From: Asterella californica
Taxonomy: Eukaryota; Streptophyta; Marchantiopsida; Marchantiales; Aytoniaceae
Direction of reading: 5' to 3'
Assembly (NCBI GenBank): GCA_036924285.1
Contig: JAYKYS010000001.1
Span: 33,727,501 to 33,791,500, forward strand
Length of the DNA: 64,000 nucleotides
Positions within the stretch are counted from its first letter, which is position 1; each line of letters begins with the position of its first letter. The position numbers and the translations under genes were made by a program. Below are positions 22,406 to 34,790 of the stretch, in pieces. Below the pieces are notes generated by a model, which did not search any database, was not told the DNA's origin, and saw only the letters and a list, made by a program, of their open reading frames with translations.

Positions 22406-25400
22406 ATACCAATCAACAGCTACGGGCCGACGGAAGGCTTCGAGGGCAGGACGATGGAAACTTTGCTGGGATCAGGAACCAGACGACCAGGAACTGAGGC
22501 TCAAACATATTTAGTTTCCTTCATATGGACGGGGACTGCTACCAGAGTGCTCTTGCCAGAGGTGATGAACACAGGTGGAGACTGAAAGAAGAAATATTTT
22601 TTGAGGATCTGGGCAGAAACTGTTACACCAAGACTTCCGTTTTCTCCGTGTTACACACGAGTGCGGATTTCAGTGACCAAGAATAATATCTCACTTTCGA
22701 CGGTTTTTCTAGTCTGGATGCTTGAGAAACTGAATTGCTGAAACGGATCCGGAGCTGCAGGCAGCAGCACTTCGGATTATAGTGTTCTTCTTCGCATATG
22801 AAGCTTACCTGCCAGTCCAGATTCCCTAGCAGGATATCTGACTCTTTCCAACTCCTTCCAACACATCGATCAACCTGTCACGATGAGTCAACTCTCCAAA
22901 TGTCTCTCGGCGGTTTGTTCTCAGGCTTAATAGTTGTACTTTAGCTGGCTTTTCTGCTGCAGAGTCCCATGTTGGTCGGTTGTTTTCGCTTTAAACTGTA
23001 AGCAGAACCACATGTGACCCTGCAACTGTCCAGGTACTTTCAAGCGTTTCAGAACATTGGCTCATTAATATATAATTAGAACGTCTATACGTTGACCTCC
23101 AATAGAACCCTACCGCCGTGAGAGGGACTCCCAACTTTTGTTGTTGGCTGCGAGGCTGTGTGAATGCGCAGATGCCGTCGGACGCTTGGACTCGAGGGAA
23201 GGCTTTTGGCTCTTGCTTGTTTGTGTTCCAGAGGGTATGAGTATCTGCAGGAGTGGTACCTGAGAACCAGTAGAGTCCGGCTTTATAGCTCACTGCTGTT
23301 TACGCTCTAAACGACTGGTGCTGCAGAGACTGATTTCCGTTAGGATATATTATCCTTCAGATTTTTCGGATCTTGTTCGCCCCGCGAGCTGGGTATGGCA
23401 TTCTCCACGCTCACAGGTTTTTCGGATCTTGTTCGCCTCGCGAGTGGGTATGACATTCTCCACGCTCACAGATGAGTAGGTTTATGTTGGCCGAGAGCAT
23501 TCAGGTACTTTGGCCCTCGCGGGGTTTTAAGCTGTTCCTAAGGCTGACATCAGTGAGGCTGGAAGTCAGGGAGTGGAAATGGATGGATTCAGTATGGCCC
23601 AGTTGCCTCACCGATCACTTTTACGGCTCCTGATATAACGGTCAAATCAGCTCTGGTCAAGAACTCCACGAGAAAATCCCAATATGAAGCAAGTGGAATG
23701 ATCACAAGTTGGAAGAAGTGCGCTGCGCAAAATGGGTGGGAAGTAGACGGTTTGTGGAGAGTAATTAGACCGTGTTAATGGACACTTAAGTAACCACGAC
23801 GGGAGGAGAACGTGGGACTGAAAAATGTAGGAACTGGATGGAGACAGAGCTGGAGAGAGGGCGCCCCCACCCGCCCCACAAAAAATGCAAGCGGTGGGGG
23901 GTAAGCTGGGTGGTTTTGTCTGCAATCTCACCTTGATTCGGTAAGTCTCCCTCGTGGCGAGGAATGCGCATTCTCGTCTACACGCATGCTTACAGTACCT
24001 CATATCGATCTTCATTGATGGGTCGCTTTTAGGAGCAAAGTCATCTCATGGAAGTTCCGTAACTTCCATGCAAGTCCTCGAGTGCTTAGTAACAGGAGGC
24101 GGTCAATAGATAATTGAGCCAGTTTAGTTTAACGACACAGCGGTGCTTAACGGTTTCTGGTGACGGGGGACGTGGTTCTGTCTTGGGTCATTGGGCACGT
24201 AAATGCAAGCGATAGTAGAGCGAATGGCACGTAAATGCAAGCCATAGTAGGATTCGCTCTGTACAGAGCGTTCCTACTGTGTGTCTCAAAACCAGCGCTT
24301 GAGATCCACGGAGAGGGGTACTGAATCCGGCCTGTGCTTAGAGTGAAGCCGAGAGTCTTCTCCTTAACCCACATTCCCCTGTTTCAAAGACGTAACCCTG
24401 AAAATATGCGAATTAGCTACCCGACGTCAGGCTGGCAGTCAATGCTATCTGATATCTTCTGTGCGATAAGCTACTGATTGTTTTTATGTTTCAGTCAGAC
24501 CTTGTGCTCTCAGGATCCGGAGGTAAGAGTAAGACTCTGATATTCAACTTACTGCAATGCGTAGAGTCTCAACGCAGGAAACGTACTTCTCTCTCTTTAT
24601 ATCCACTTACTCGATGCGTCTGTACAGCTTGAACAGTAGGAAGGGTGGCTTACTCCAGCACTGAAGAAGCACATGGATTCACTCACAAGGGAATGGAGCG
24701 ACTCTCCATAGCAAACAGAAAGGACGGCTGTAGGTGATAGCTGGATAAATCTCGGATAATAAAAGGACTAAGAAAGTACGCAGTCATTTGATGGTGTCAA
24801 GCGCGAACACTCATTTACATGCGCTGTATCAGGGGCCGTCGAAAAGGTTGGAAGATCTCGCTCCCAATGGACCGACCGTCCACAACGTCGAAGCGCACAA
24901 TCATTAGCATTTGCCGTGTATGAAGGAACGTGAGTTGGCTGGCCGACGGCCGGTTTGGTGATTTGGGACTTCAGAAGGAAGAAAGGAGAAAGATGAGACG
25001 GAAGCTGCACGATTCACTCAAAGTGTGGAACATTCTAATAACAGGAGTGGCTGAATACAGCACCATCGATAACATGCCCGTGGGCTGCGCCATCGTGAAT
25101 GCATGATTCTCTTAACAAAGCGCATGATGGAAGTCGTACTGATGACCGCGTCGAAGAAGTAATCCGGGGAAAAGAATATCATGGCGGCATCAACTGTCAC
25201 TGTGGCGCTTGATGCGTCTAGCATTCGGCAAGAAATTGCCATACTACTCGTCTCATGAGAGAGAAGGCACTGGTTGGCTGATTGGGTGGACTAACTGACT
25301 GAGTCCTGAGGGTCATGCCAAGTTTCCCATGGAAGCGGAATGCGATGAAGAACAATGGCTTGGAACTAAAAGCTCACAGAACAGGACCAGCCACCATCTC

Positions 25401-25809
25401 GATCCGGTCCGGTCCTGTCCTGGATTCTCATCGAGGGCCAGTCCAGCCAGCCAACCGACAAGCGCAAAGAAGCTAGAGATCTACATACATGTGCCGCAGC
25501 ATCATGTGCCGTGGTGCATGCGCTGTCTCTCTGTGCGATTACCGAGGGGGCACCAGAACTCGATGGAAAGTGGAAATGGTGATCGGTAGACTATCTGAGA
25601 GACGTCTCATGTTCCAGTCTTGACAGTGATGCTTCTGGGAACATCGAGCGGGTCGTCATGGCTCCTCGTGCGGATGCCTAGATCTGGAAAATTCTCAAAG
25701 GCATCTGTCCACAGCTCGGTGCAGACTGGGTGCATCGGATTGGCTGGCTGACTGGCTGGCCTCGATCTGATCGAGATTTCTCTTCTCCGAGTCCGATCGA
25801 TCGACAGTC

Positions 25810-25810
<1 letters not shown>
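22406..25810. other. Intergenic DNA upstream of the lectin receptor kinase, with short tandem duplications
   Basis: No supported gene. Two copies of a 56-bp unit lie at 23362-23417 and 23418-23472 (both with ttcggatcttgttcgcc and attctccacgctcacag). A 32-bp offset repeat of ggcacgtaaatgcaagc lies at 24194 and 24226, next to a short inverted repeat (agagcgaat / attcgctct). ORFs at 22991-23293, 23647-24015 and 24768-25010 have no recognisable domain. Confidence 0.5.
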
Positions 25811-25859
<49 letters not shown>

Positions 25860-25863
25860 GAGA
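25811..25863. repeat. (AG)n microsatellite in the lectin-kinase leader
   Basis: About 25 AG dinucleotides with one GG interruption near 25848, ending about 140 nt before the ATG at 26005. GA/CT tracts are common in plant 5' leaders and core promoters and bind GAGA-binding (BBR/BPC) proteins; that use here is inference. Confidence 0.95.
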
Positions 25864-26004
25864 TGTAAATAGAGACGTAAATATTGGGCTTTGCTTCCAG
25901 CTATAGCTTTTCATGTGATCTGTAGTCTGAAACTCGTTGATCCACTCAAGTGGCAGAGCGTGGATCGATGGGATAAAGTCCGTTCTGGGGCTACAAATGC
26001 AAGC

Positions 26005-28161
26005 ATGATTCGAACCTGTGCTGCTTTGAGGCTGGTTCCGATATCGTTTCTGCTTCTGGTCACATGTACCGACGTTCTTGGGGGCAGACAACATGTCGAA
26101 ATCAATACTGCGAATTTCACGCTTGGAACAGACGGATCGTCTTTTAAGTGCAATGAACGGGGGAATTTATGGTGCGGTGGGAACGCCAGCACGTCGGGCA
26201 TCTATGCCGAAGGGGCTCTGACTCTCACTCCCACCAGTCGAAACAGGCCGGATGAGTTCTACTACAATACCTATGGCATGGCTCTGTACATCCTGCCCAT
26301 TCAGGTCCTGGATGTGAAACAAAATCGTTGGCATGGCTTCAGCACGTACTTCAAGTTCACTATCGAGCCGGCTGATCAACGCTATCCTGGGGATGGTATG
26401 GCCTTCGTGATGCTGAATGTTTCTCAGTGGCCTGGCAGCCCCGGAGGTGCTTTCGGTGTGTACGATGGGAGTGGGCAACAGTTTGTCAAGACTCTGGCAA
26501 TCGAGTTCGACACGTTTCGAAATCTGGATTTTGGCGACATCAGCAACAATCACGTAGGAGTGGACCTCGAGAATCTCACATCAAAAGCTTCAAGAGATGC
26601 CTCGGACGTAGGCATCATTCTGTATGGAGGTCAGCCTGTACACGCATGGATAGATTTCGACGCCGTGTCCAACAACTTGGAAGTCAGAATCAGCAAGAAC
26701 AAAACGAGACCGGTGCACGCCTTTCTCAACCATTCACTCATGCTTTACGACGTTTTTGACGACAGTGGACCCGTCTACGTAGGATTCTCAGGATCGAATG
26801 GCCTCTGCGCTTGCCACAACTTCTACACCGTGTATGACTGGAGCTTCGCAGTCCTCCCGGACAATGAGAGCGAGGACTTAATGATGGGATTTATAGTAGG
26901 GACGGTCATCCTCGTAGTTCTGTCGACTCTCTTGATCTGTCTGTGTGTTTGGGAGAGGATATACGCCTCGGATGCCGAAAGATTTGAAGATGTGGAGGAC
27001 CTCGTCGGTATAGCCGACAGTCTAAGGTTCAGTTACAAGCAACTTAGTGCAGCCACCAACAAGTTTCGCGAAGATACCAAACTAGGGGAAGGTGGCTTCG
27101 GAAGTGTTTATCGAGGAGTGATGCCGAAAACCAAACAGCCTGTGGCAGTGAAGAGAGTCAGCAACGACTCCAAACAGGGGAGGAGAGAATTTGTGGCCGA
27201 AGTGTCCATCATTAGCCAGCTCCGACACCGGAATATAGTCAGGCTTCTGGGCTGGTGTAGCGACAGAGACAAGCTCTTACTGGTGTACGAACTCATGCCC
27301 AATGGAAGCCTGGACAAGGCACTCTTTCACGAGGACGAATGGGTACTCTCTTGGGAGCACAGATTCAGAATCATCACTGGCGTAGCAGCGGCTCTGCACT
27401 ATCTACACGAGGGATGGAGGCAGCAGATTATCCACCGAGACATTAAGTCCAGCAACGTCATGCTGGATCAGGACTTCAACGCCATGTTGGGAGACTTTGG
27501 GCTGGCCCGGATGGTGGACCGTCATCAGAATCCTGCCACCACCATGGTAGCAGGAACGTTCGGGTACATAGCTCCGGAGGTTCCCGTTACTGGGAGATTC
27601 ACTGACAAAACGGATGTGTACGCTTTTGGGGCGGTAGCTTTGGAGGTGGCTTGTGGTAGAGTGGCTTTCGATCAATGGTTGGCTGCGGATGAAACAATTT
27701 TGGTAAACTGGGTATGGAGCAAACTAGATGAAGGAAAGTTGTTGAGTGTAGTTGACACGAGACTCGAAGACGACTTTGACGAGAAACAGGCAGAATTATT
27801 ACTGCTTCTGGGCCTCTTATGCTCGCATCCGAATCCCAACGATCGGCCTTCCATGCGGCAGGTGGTGGACATTTTGGCTGGAGTCATTCCCATGCCTCAT
27901 GTTCCTATTTCGAAACCAGCATTCCCTTACCACCAAATTGCACTTCATTACCGTATGGAAGATCTTCTGAAATCATCGCCGAATTTGACATCGACAGGTT
28001 CAAAGATAGAAGACAACCAATTTTTCCCACCTCGTGACAACTCATCGTTGTCTACTCCCGATGAAACAGAGCCCCTGCTTCCTAGACATAACACACCTTT
28101 GGGTGGGATTAGTGGTAATGTCACTCTTGTTCGGCTTATTCGTAATTTTTTCCGACATTAA
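26005..28161 (+). CDS. L-type lectin receptor-like kinase
   Basis: A 718-residue protein without introns, typical of L-type LecRKs. A signal peptide (about 1-27, hydrophobic ISFLLLVTC) is followed by a legume-lectin domain (about 28-285) with GDGMAFVML, LAIEFDTF, NNHVGVDLENLTS, VYVGFSGSNG and YDWSF. One transmembrane helix follows (about 293-317, GFIVGTVILVVLSTLLICL). The kinase domain (about 345-625) has the glycine loop GEGGFGSVY at 361, the ATP-binding lysine in VAVKRV at 383, HRDIKSSN at 477, DFGLA at 497 and an APE-like IAPE. All catalytic residues are present and it is an RD kinase. It would sit in the plasma membrane and sense an extracellular ligand, typically in defence or cell-wall signalling; the ligand is unknown. 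The first in-frame ATG is 26005. A Ser-rich tail follows the kinase. Confidence 0.95.
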   Translation: MIRTCAALRLVPISFLLLVTCTDVLGGRQHVEINTANFTLGTDGSSFKCNERGNLWCGGNASTSGIYAEGALTLTPTSRNRPDEFYYNTYGMALYILPIQVLDVKQNRWHGFSTYFKFTIEPADQRYPGDGMAFVMLNVSQWPGSPGGAFGVYDGSGQQFVKTLAIEFDTFRNLDFGDISNNHVGVDLENLTSKASRDASDVGIILYGGQPVHAWIDFDAVSNNLEVRISKNKTRPVHAFLNHSLMLYDVFDDSGPVYVGFSGSNGLCACHNFYTVYDWSFAVLPDNESEDLMMGFIVGTVILVVLSTLLICLCVWERIYASDAERFEDVEDLVGIADSLRFSYKQLSAATNKFREDTKLGEGGFGSVYRGVMPKTKQPVAVKRVSNDSKQGRREFVAEVSIISQLRHRNIVRLLGWCSDRDKLLLVYELMPNGSLDKALFHEDEWVLSWEHRFRIITGVAAALHYLHEGWRQQIIHRDIKSSNVMLDQDFNAMLGDFGLARMVDRHQNPATTMVAGTFGYIAPEVPVTGRFTDKTDVYAFGAVALEVACGRVAFDQWLAADETILVNWVWSKLDEGKLLSVVDTRLEDDFDEKQAELLLLLGLLCSHPNPNDRPSMRQVVDILAGVIPMPHVPISKPAFPYHQIALHYRMEDLLKSSPNLTSTGSKIEDNQFFPPRDNSSLSTPDETEPLLPRHNTPLGGISGNVTLVRLIRNFFRH

Positions 28162-29317
28162 TATAGAGCCCTTCCTCCCATGTCTGTGCTTGCAATCGGT
28201 TCATGAATACGAATACGGCACCTTCTCACTTCGACTGATCCTGTATATAGCTTTTTTTTGTTTAAGCAACTGTCTGGAGAGACACAACAAACACTAGTGG
28301 GATTTAGATTTAGAGGTTCAGAGTCCTCCGTCTTGTGAATGTCCTGATATCAGTTTGGATACCCAGGAGTTCAGAGTCCTGCTTCTGTGAGTGTCCTGAT
28401 GGTCTCTTCGGTCTCTTCTTCTAGTTGCCAAGAAAAGTATGGTGATACGCATATATACTTGCAAAGAGTTGCAACCTTTTAACCGAGAACAATTTCTCTC
28501 CGTTGGAATGGCCTTGCAAACTTCTTCTGCACAAAATCTGTCAGAACATCTGAATGCTTCTAGAGGTGGATGCAGTGAGTCCTCATCCACAAGTATGAAA
28601 AGAAGGTACGGCTTACTCCCCCTGACACATACCGTACGTAATTCAGACATAAGCTTTTGTTAGGAGAACGTGAGATACTGATATACACTTATGGTGTTTT
28701 TCTCGCTCCAGCTTGCCGAATCCTCTTTTAGTGTCAGTTGGAAACTGCGCAGCAGTTATCATTGTGCGTCGTGTTTGAGAGGAAATACTATCTGTAATTT
28801 AAATTAATGGAATATCTCCTCAAATATCTCGACCTTTTCTCATAAACTTTTACTGATTCATGAATTTGCAGAATTTAGAATTAATGAATTTGCAGAGGCA
28901 TCACAGTTATAGTTATTGTTTTTACAGTGAGATATTTAAAGCATCACCAACATTGACCGTAAGATTAAACTATAGTCAACTGTGAAAATTAAACTAGTTT
29001 AATGTTACTATGGACTCCATACTCCAGCAAGGTACGTCTAGTATCTGTATTTTTAAGTCTGATGTCCTTAACTCTTATCACTGCATTTTTGTTTCTGTTT
29101 AATGTTTAAGACAGTATAATATTCTATTAACACCATCCGTTATAATCACGATCGATATAATCAGACTCACCTTATACTGTCAATTTATAGGAGAGCAATT
29201 CTTTGTAATGCGTCGCGTTGTCTGATCTCGGGAACCAAGGTTCTCTCCAGTTACTAAGGAAGGAGAAACGTTATACTCACGTTTTCTAAAGATTGTTTAG
29301 TAATTCTGATAATAGAT
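28162..29317. other. 3' flank of the lectin kinase; small tandem repeat
   Basis: A duplicated block of about 54 bp with gttcagagtcct..tgtgagtgtcctgat lies at 28316-28420. A 74-residue ORF at 28439-28663 has no motif. The rest is AT-rich with nothing supportable. Confidence 0.5.
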
Positions 29318-29638
29318 AGAAATTTGCTTGATCACACCCCCAAGGTATGTTCTAGTTGATCACACCCTTTTTATGTATATGTTTTTTAGTCACACCTCTA
29401 ACTTGCTCTAGATAGTGAAACCAGTCATTTTGCCATGTAAGACTGCAAAGTTTCTTACGTGTATTTGTTATTGGATGAAAGGAATATTTAGTCCCGATGG
29501 AAGATAGAGAGATGATGTAACGATATGGTAAAATGATTCGTGTACTGTGTGACTGTTACAAGGTGTCATCAAGCAATACATCTTTAAAGGGTGTGATCAA
29601 GCACAACAAAACTACTGAGGTTTTATATGTAAATTTCT
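29318..29638. mobile_element. MITE (copy 2, same family as 6973-7307)
   Basis: A 321-bp non-coding element. The left end is agaaatttgcttgatcacac (29318), followed inside by two more ttgatcaca / agtcacac blocks (about 29358 and 29388). On the right, gggtgtgatcaagca (29589-29603) is the exact inverse of the left block, and aaatttct (29631-29638) is the inverse of the outer end, separated from it by about 27 extra bases. The terminal word AGAAATTT[AG]CTT..GATCA is shared with the copy at 6973. No exact target duplication is visible, consistent with an older insertion. Confidence 0.55.
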
Positions 29639-32600
29639 AAATTATAAACGTATAATCACACTATGACAATTCTCTTTGTAGAAGTTACTGTAGATGTAGA
29701 TACTAACACTATATAGTCACATAGACTTTAAGAAACGACTTTAAGGAGTAATTCAAACAAGTACTTCCTGTATATATCGCATACATGCTTTACGGTGTTC
29801 ACTGCCTCTGTTTTTTATCTCTCTGGGTTGAGATCTGTCACATGGATTCGGCTTGTATCCCAAACATGGATCCAGTATGTTTAAACCACACCTGACGGTA
29901 TAAAAGTCTCTCGTCTGCCATGTCATTTTCTTCTCGCTCTTGTAGCGAACCCAGAAGACAAGCCAGAGCCGTTTCTCGGCACTGCAACGTGTTAGAGCTC
30001 GGCCTTCACCTTGTGCAGTATCTCGTTATGTTGCTCTCGACCTTCGTCCACATTGAACTCTTTGCACTCAAACACTCTCGTTGTATTATCCGCTTTGACT
30101 GCCATCGCTGTCTATGGAGTGTTTTTTTTTATGTTCTTCCAACGTGCTCGAGTACAAGATAACTTTGCACACTGCTTTTACTTTTGTGTGCTGCAGTTGG
30201 GTCCCAAGATCACTTTTTTTTTCTCACGTGAAGTTTACTTTGGCGTTCGTATTGTTTTCAACTCAGACGGCTGTTTTTTTTTTCAAAGCTCACGCTATAT
30301 CTTCTCGCTCTTCTTTGTCTCACAGATCTTTTAATGAGATAGCACATTTGTGACGGGCCAAGGTTTTATTCTTATTGCCTGTGTTTTGCAGTCCTATGCG
30401 TACAGTTTCTAGTAGTGCATTGTCTTTCCTGGTTCGGTTCTCACCTTTTCACTTGAACTGGTGACGCTTCCTTTGATTTTTGAGCTTGGCGAGGCTCTGT
30501 AGAGAATATTGTTTCTTGGTCACCGTCAGCTTCTTGTTCTACCACATAGCATTTTTGTCCTCTATGCTTTCATTTTGGGATCGTCAACGACTACTCTATT
30601 GCGAACTGTTTTATCCTCCTTTCACATTGCCACATTGTTTAGAGTTTTTTCTTCATGGACTATTCTAGTCAAATCCACGATGATGTCATTCAGGATAGAT
30701 GAGGACAACCTTCTCTCGAGTTGGTACTCTAGGATATTAACAAGATGTCTGGGCTATTCCCAGAGGTCCGAAATGCAAGAATCGATTTTGTAGTGTGAGT
30801 AAGTTGAGAGAGCAGTTTCCATGTTTTTGTGCCGCTTGTGGGTTGAGTTGGGCATGGATAAATCAGAGGGGTTGATTTTGTGTGCAGCATACAACTTTTT
30901 TGAGTCTGAACTCAAGAGACAGCGATATGTAGTTTGTAAGCAGCTCTCCTTTGTTGTTGGATTTGTAGAAAGAACTCCCTTCTCATCTATTTTAGAAATT
31001 GTTGTTCAATCTACGTAGGAAGCAATAAGTGAAATCCACGTGAGTTTTGTGGCTTCATTTGTTGAGTTTTTATGTAACTTTTTTGACACTAGGTCTCTTC
31101 ACCTCACCGAACCATTGACAATAGGTGTCAATGACGAGAGGTGATGACCTTCTGCTGCAACTGATGCAGTGAAGGAAGTTCGACTCTCCTGATATTTATA
31201 ATATTTACATTCTGGAAGACAGAGAACATTTACAGTTCTGGCTTTTTCCCAGATGGATATACCCTTCGGATGTCGAAGTGCTAAAAGAAATTTTGAAGAT
31301 ATCAGTTTTTGGTATCAATAGACATTGTTGGTGTTATGAAATACAGATCAATATCAATGACTTGATTCAAACTGAACCAAGAAAAAAAGACATACTTAGA
31401 ATCTGTTTACTTAATCAAGTTGAAACAGGGACTCAATGAACTTGATTCAAACTGAACCAAGAAAAAAAGACATACTTAAAATCTGTTACATAATCAAGTT
31501 GAAACAGAAGTCCCTGTAAACGTGTCTCTAACTATAAACGTGAAAATTGGAAAGTGTACTTAGAATCACTTTACTCTAATTCTATTTTGAAATGAGTACG
31601 AAATATAAGTAACATGTCACTGTAAACATGTTTCTCAACAACACGTATACACTAACTAGTTTCTAAGTAATGGTGGGAACTATAACCAAAAATTATTTTT
31701 TACTTAGACACAAGAAATAACTAAGTAATTAGAACCAATTTAGATTATACATGTTTGAGTTAGAAACTGAATGGGGTTTGAAGAAACATGAAACTATAAA
31801 CCTATTTCTAAGTAATGCTTGAAACAGTAATTTGTTTCCATGTAAGTTGAGAAAAATGAGATTGCCTCAATTTACAAGAATTTACACATTTATACATTTA
31901 TACATTTATTTTCAAGAATAATCACCAAAGTTATTGTATGACATGGACATAGTAGAATATTCAAGTGTTGGAAGTAAGTGAATTTCACCTACGTGTTTCA
32001 GAACACAATGTGACAGTAATGAACTCAAGAAGTAGAAGAAAGTTCCCTTTGAAATTCATATCATCATAAGTACAGAAATACTTGCAGCGAGATATGAAAA
32101 TTGAGAAGCATACAACATATATGCGATGACATGTAAGATCAAGTCGCATTCCAAAAAGGAAGGTTTGTAGAACACCTAGATTGTAGAAAAGTAATTGATA
32201 CATATAAAAAATTTTGCTCCGTCTCCTCATTCCTGAAAAAAAAACAGAGGAAACTATGATTTATCAGTTTTGGATAGTAGTGATGAAAAATACAATAAAC
32301 CGGAATTTCAGAATTAAATCTCTCTCCAAAAATCCAGTGAATTTTCCAATGATCTGTCATAAGTTAAAATATAGCTCAAAATATATAAAATCACACACAT
32401 ACTATAAATATTTTTAGAATAAATATACCAAGGGCATTATTTTCCTTAGATGTGTCGATGCTCATCATTCATCAAATAAAGCCTCATGCAGCTCTTCTTT
32501 TCACTTTGTCGTCCATGGGGGATAACACTCAAACACTCATATTGTTGATGTCTGATGTCGAATAGGAATGTGTACAAGTCGACGCTACAAAACTTTTATT

Positions 32601-32869
32601 GGGCACGTGTGATATTTTCATTCGAATCCAACACGCAAGCGGTGAGTCGGGGCCGTGTGTCTTAAGATAATGGATTTTTTTTTCTGCGAACTTGTTGATG
32701 ACAGAGTTAAATGTCTTTGACATATAGTTCTTACGGGTCTGTATAAAATCTCATCTTGATCAGCATTACAGCCTTGCCAAAGAAGGACACCATCCTCGGA
32801 TGGGTGGACAAACCTAGTTGTTGTGAACACAATAAATCAACAAATACGGAGACACAAGTTTTAAAAACA
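29639..32869. other. AT-rich intergenic DNA with a TATA box and an 80-bp tandem repeat
   Basis: A good TATA box (TATAAAAG, from about 29899) precedes a T-rich stretch to about 31020 that contains several short ORFs without motifs; it could be a non-coding transcript. An 80-bp tandem repeat lies at about 31361-31515, both copies starting cttgattcaaactgaaccaa. Beyond 31550 the sequence is very AT-rich, with repeated words such as ctaagtaat. Confidence 0.45.
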
Positions 32870-34790
32870 TTTAATTTTTGAATGTAACCTTAAACCAGAA
32901 ATCCTAATTGTAGAACCCTCATCCCTAAAGCGTAAAGCAAGAGCAAAGAAATCAAGTAAATCACCTGATGTATCTGGAAGGTTGATGTTTGGAATCATAC
33001 AACAAGATCGATCTCTAAGCAAGTCTTTACAAGCTGTATGATCTCGTGCACAATGATCAGCGGCATTCCTTATTTCCAAAACCAAAACATCTGCATCATC
33101 TTGCTCTTGCAGATAATGGCTGTCCGCACCGACTGTTCTCTTAGCATTCAACTGCCAACACGTGTATAATCATCCTTCCAACTTGTCGGTTATAAGCATA
33201 AATCGTCACGACATGATAGTCTCTCTTGCCTCCAACCCACGCAGATCTGTCACTCGATAGACTAGATCCGGCTTGTTCCTTGCTGCATTCGCTCCTTGAG
33301 CACGGAGTCACTCCAACAATTGTCTCTTGGTGACGAGCTCAAGATCAGAGGTGATTTCAGCATCCTCAACACTGCCAGGAGTACACTTCTTGTTCTGAGC
33401 TTCAACCAAGAACTTCTTGCTGACATTCTTGCACTTGTGTCATAAGTCTCTTTGGTTAACAATGCCATAGCGAGACAAGATAGCATCAAATGACGACTTG
33501 TGGTCATGAACTTCCTCATCCGAGACGAGTCTATCTGCTATCAACTTACGCATTCTCTCCTCCAACACATGATCCTCTATCAACCATGAGTTGTTTTTGG
33601 TTTTCAACTCGTATCATATTCATAATCTCGATCGTGATCGTTATGAGAATCGATGAAAGTACATGTCTCATTGTATCCATTATCACTCGAATCATAACGT
33701 AAGTAGGCATACAAAACATAGTTCTCTAATGGCAATACATGAACGTGAGGAGAAGATATAAACAACAATGGCAAATAATAAACATTCAATAACTCACAAG
33801 CGTACAAATTGTAGGCATGGAAGACGTATAAACTAACCTCTAGCTGAAGCTTCGTTCAAGTCAAGAAAGATTCAGATCAAAGCTCGGGCTAGAACATCCT
33901 CCTTCACGATGGTCCATCTCTCCATTGTGACTTGAATCCATCCAACAAGACGGGTCTCTCACTTTGGAAACTGAAAAAATGGACCTGGGAGCAAGGAGCT
34001 AACCCCACCTCTCGGATAACACTATCTAATTGAGTATAGCCCAACCTCGTGCTCAATAGAGCATGATAAAAGCGATGAGTTACGTCAAAGACATCAGTGT
34101 ATAACTCCATCTCACAAGATCTCCATTCGTAAGTGTGACAACTAGAGCATCTAAACTTCAATGACTAGGTCTGATGGATTACAATAATAGTCAGAAGCAA
34201 TAAGAACTCTTCGCGTCCATGGTGAAGACATCTCATCTTGAAGTCTTAAAAAAACTCCCTAAGTCATAAACAAAGCTACAAAGACATAAAGAGACAATAT
34301 ATCATCCAACGGTAGAGGACTAAGAGACAAAGATTATGTCGCAATTGTGACGAGAGTGCATGCAGGGAACCTTGTGAGTCTTGAACAAGTGAAGTCGACA
34401 TGTCCATACTAGTGACTATCGTGGACTCATATACAGAGACTTGTGAGTCGAGAATGATTTCATTTGGAGCAAAAGCTAAGTCCATCATCCTAGGGTGACT
34501 AGATGTCTGTGCAACGAGCAAGGAAAATATAACAAATCAACAATTCATATATATCTATTATTCATACAAACTGATAAATTTAGCTAATAGTCAAAACACA
34601 CGACATATAAAATGAATACTTCAGAGACTTCAATCGGAACACCTAGGACAAGCAATATATCCGGTTCAGCCACAAACTCATCAGCAATCTCTAGCACATC
34701 TTCTCTCTCCATATCACTTGCCTCTGGAATTACATGTGGTATGTCAGTTCTTGCTTCTGTCTCTCTGGTTATTTGATTTATAAGTCCACT
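32870..34790 (-). pseudogene. Decayed, apparently spliced DNA-transposase-like gene
   Basis: Coding-like blocks follow one another on the minus strand. 34786-34620 includes IADEFVAEPDILLVLGVP and ends GAA|GTATTC, a donor. A strong acceptor (TTTTCCTTGCTCGTTGCACAG) opens the next block at 34506, in phase 0, with MMDLAFAPNEIILD. 34150-33904 carries CSSCHTYEW and then the pattern FDV..R..HALL..GYTQLD. 33590-33240 carries RYGIVNQRDL-stop-HKCKNVSKKF, where the stop (TGA) replaces a likely tryptophan in a D.WH..K...K motif. 33151-32870 continues with HTACKDLLRDRSC. The FDV..R and D.WH..K patterns recall Kolobok-like or KDZ-type DDE transposases, but I cannot fix the family. The stop and breaks argue it is dead. 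Confidence 0.4.

Noticed and set aside
22176..22514. 112-residue plus-strand ORF
   Set aside because: Spans the perfect palindrome at 22350, which would code for mirror nonsense; no homology recognised.
25891..26004. 38 extra codons before the lectin-kinase ATG
   Set aside because: They begin with TTG and precede an obvious signal peptide starting at ATG 26005.
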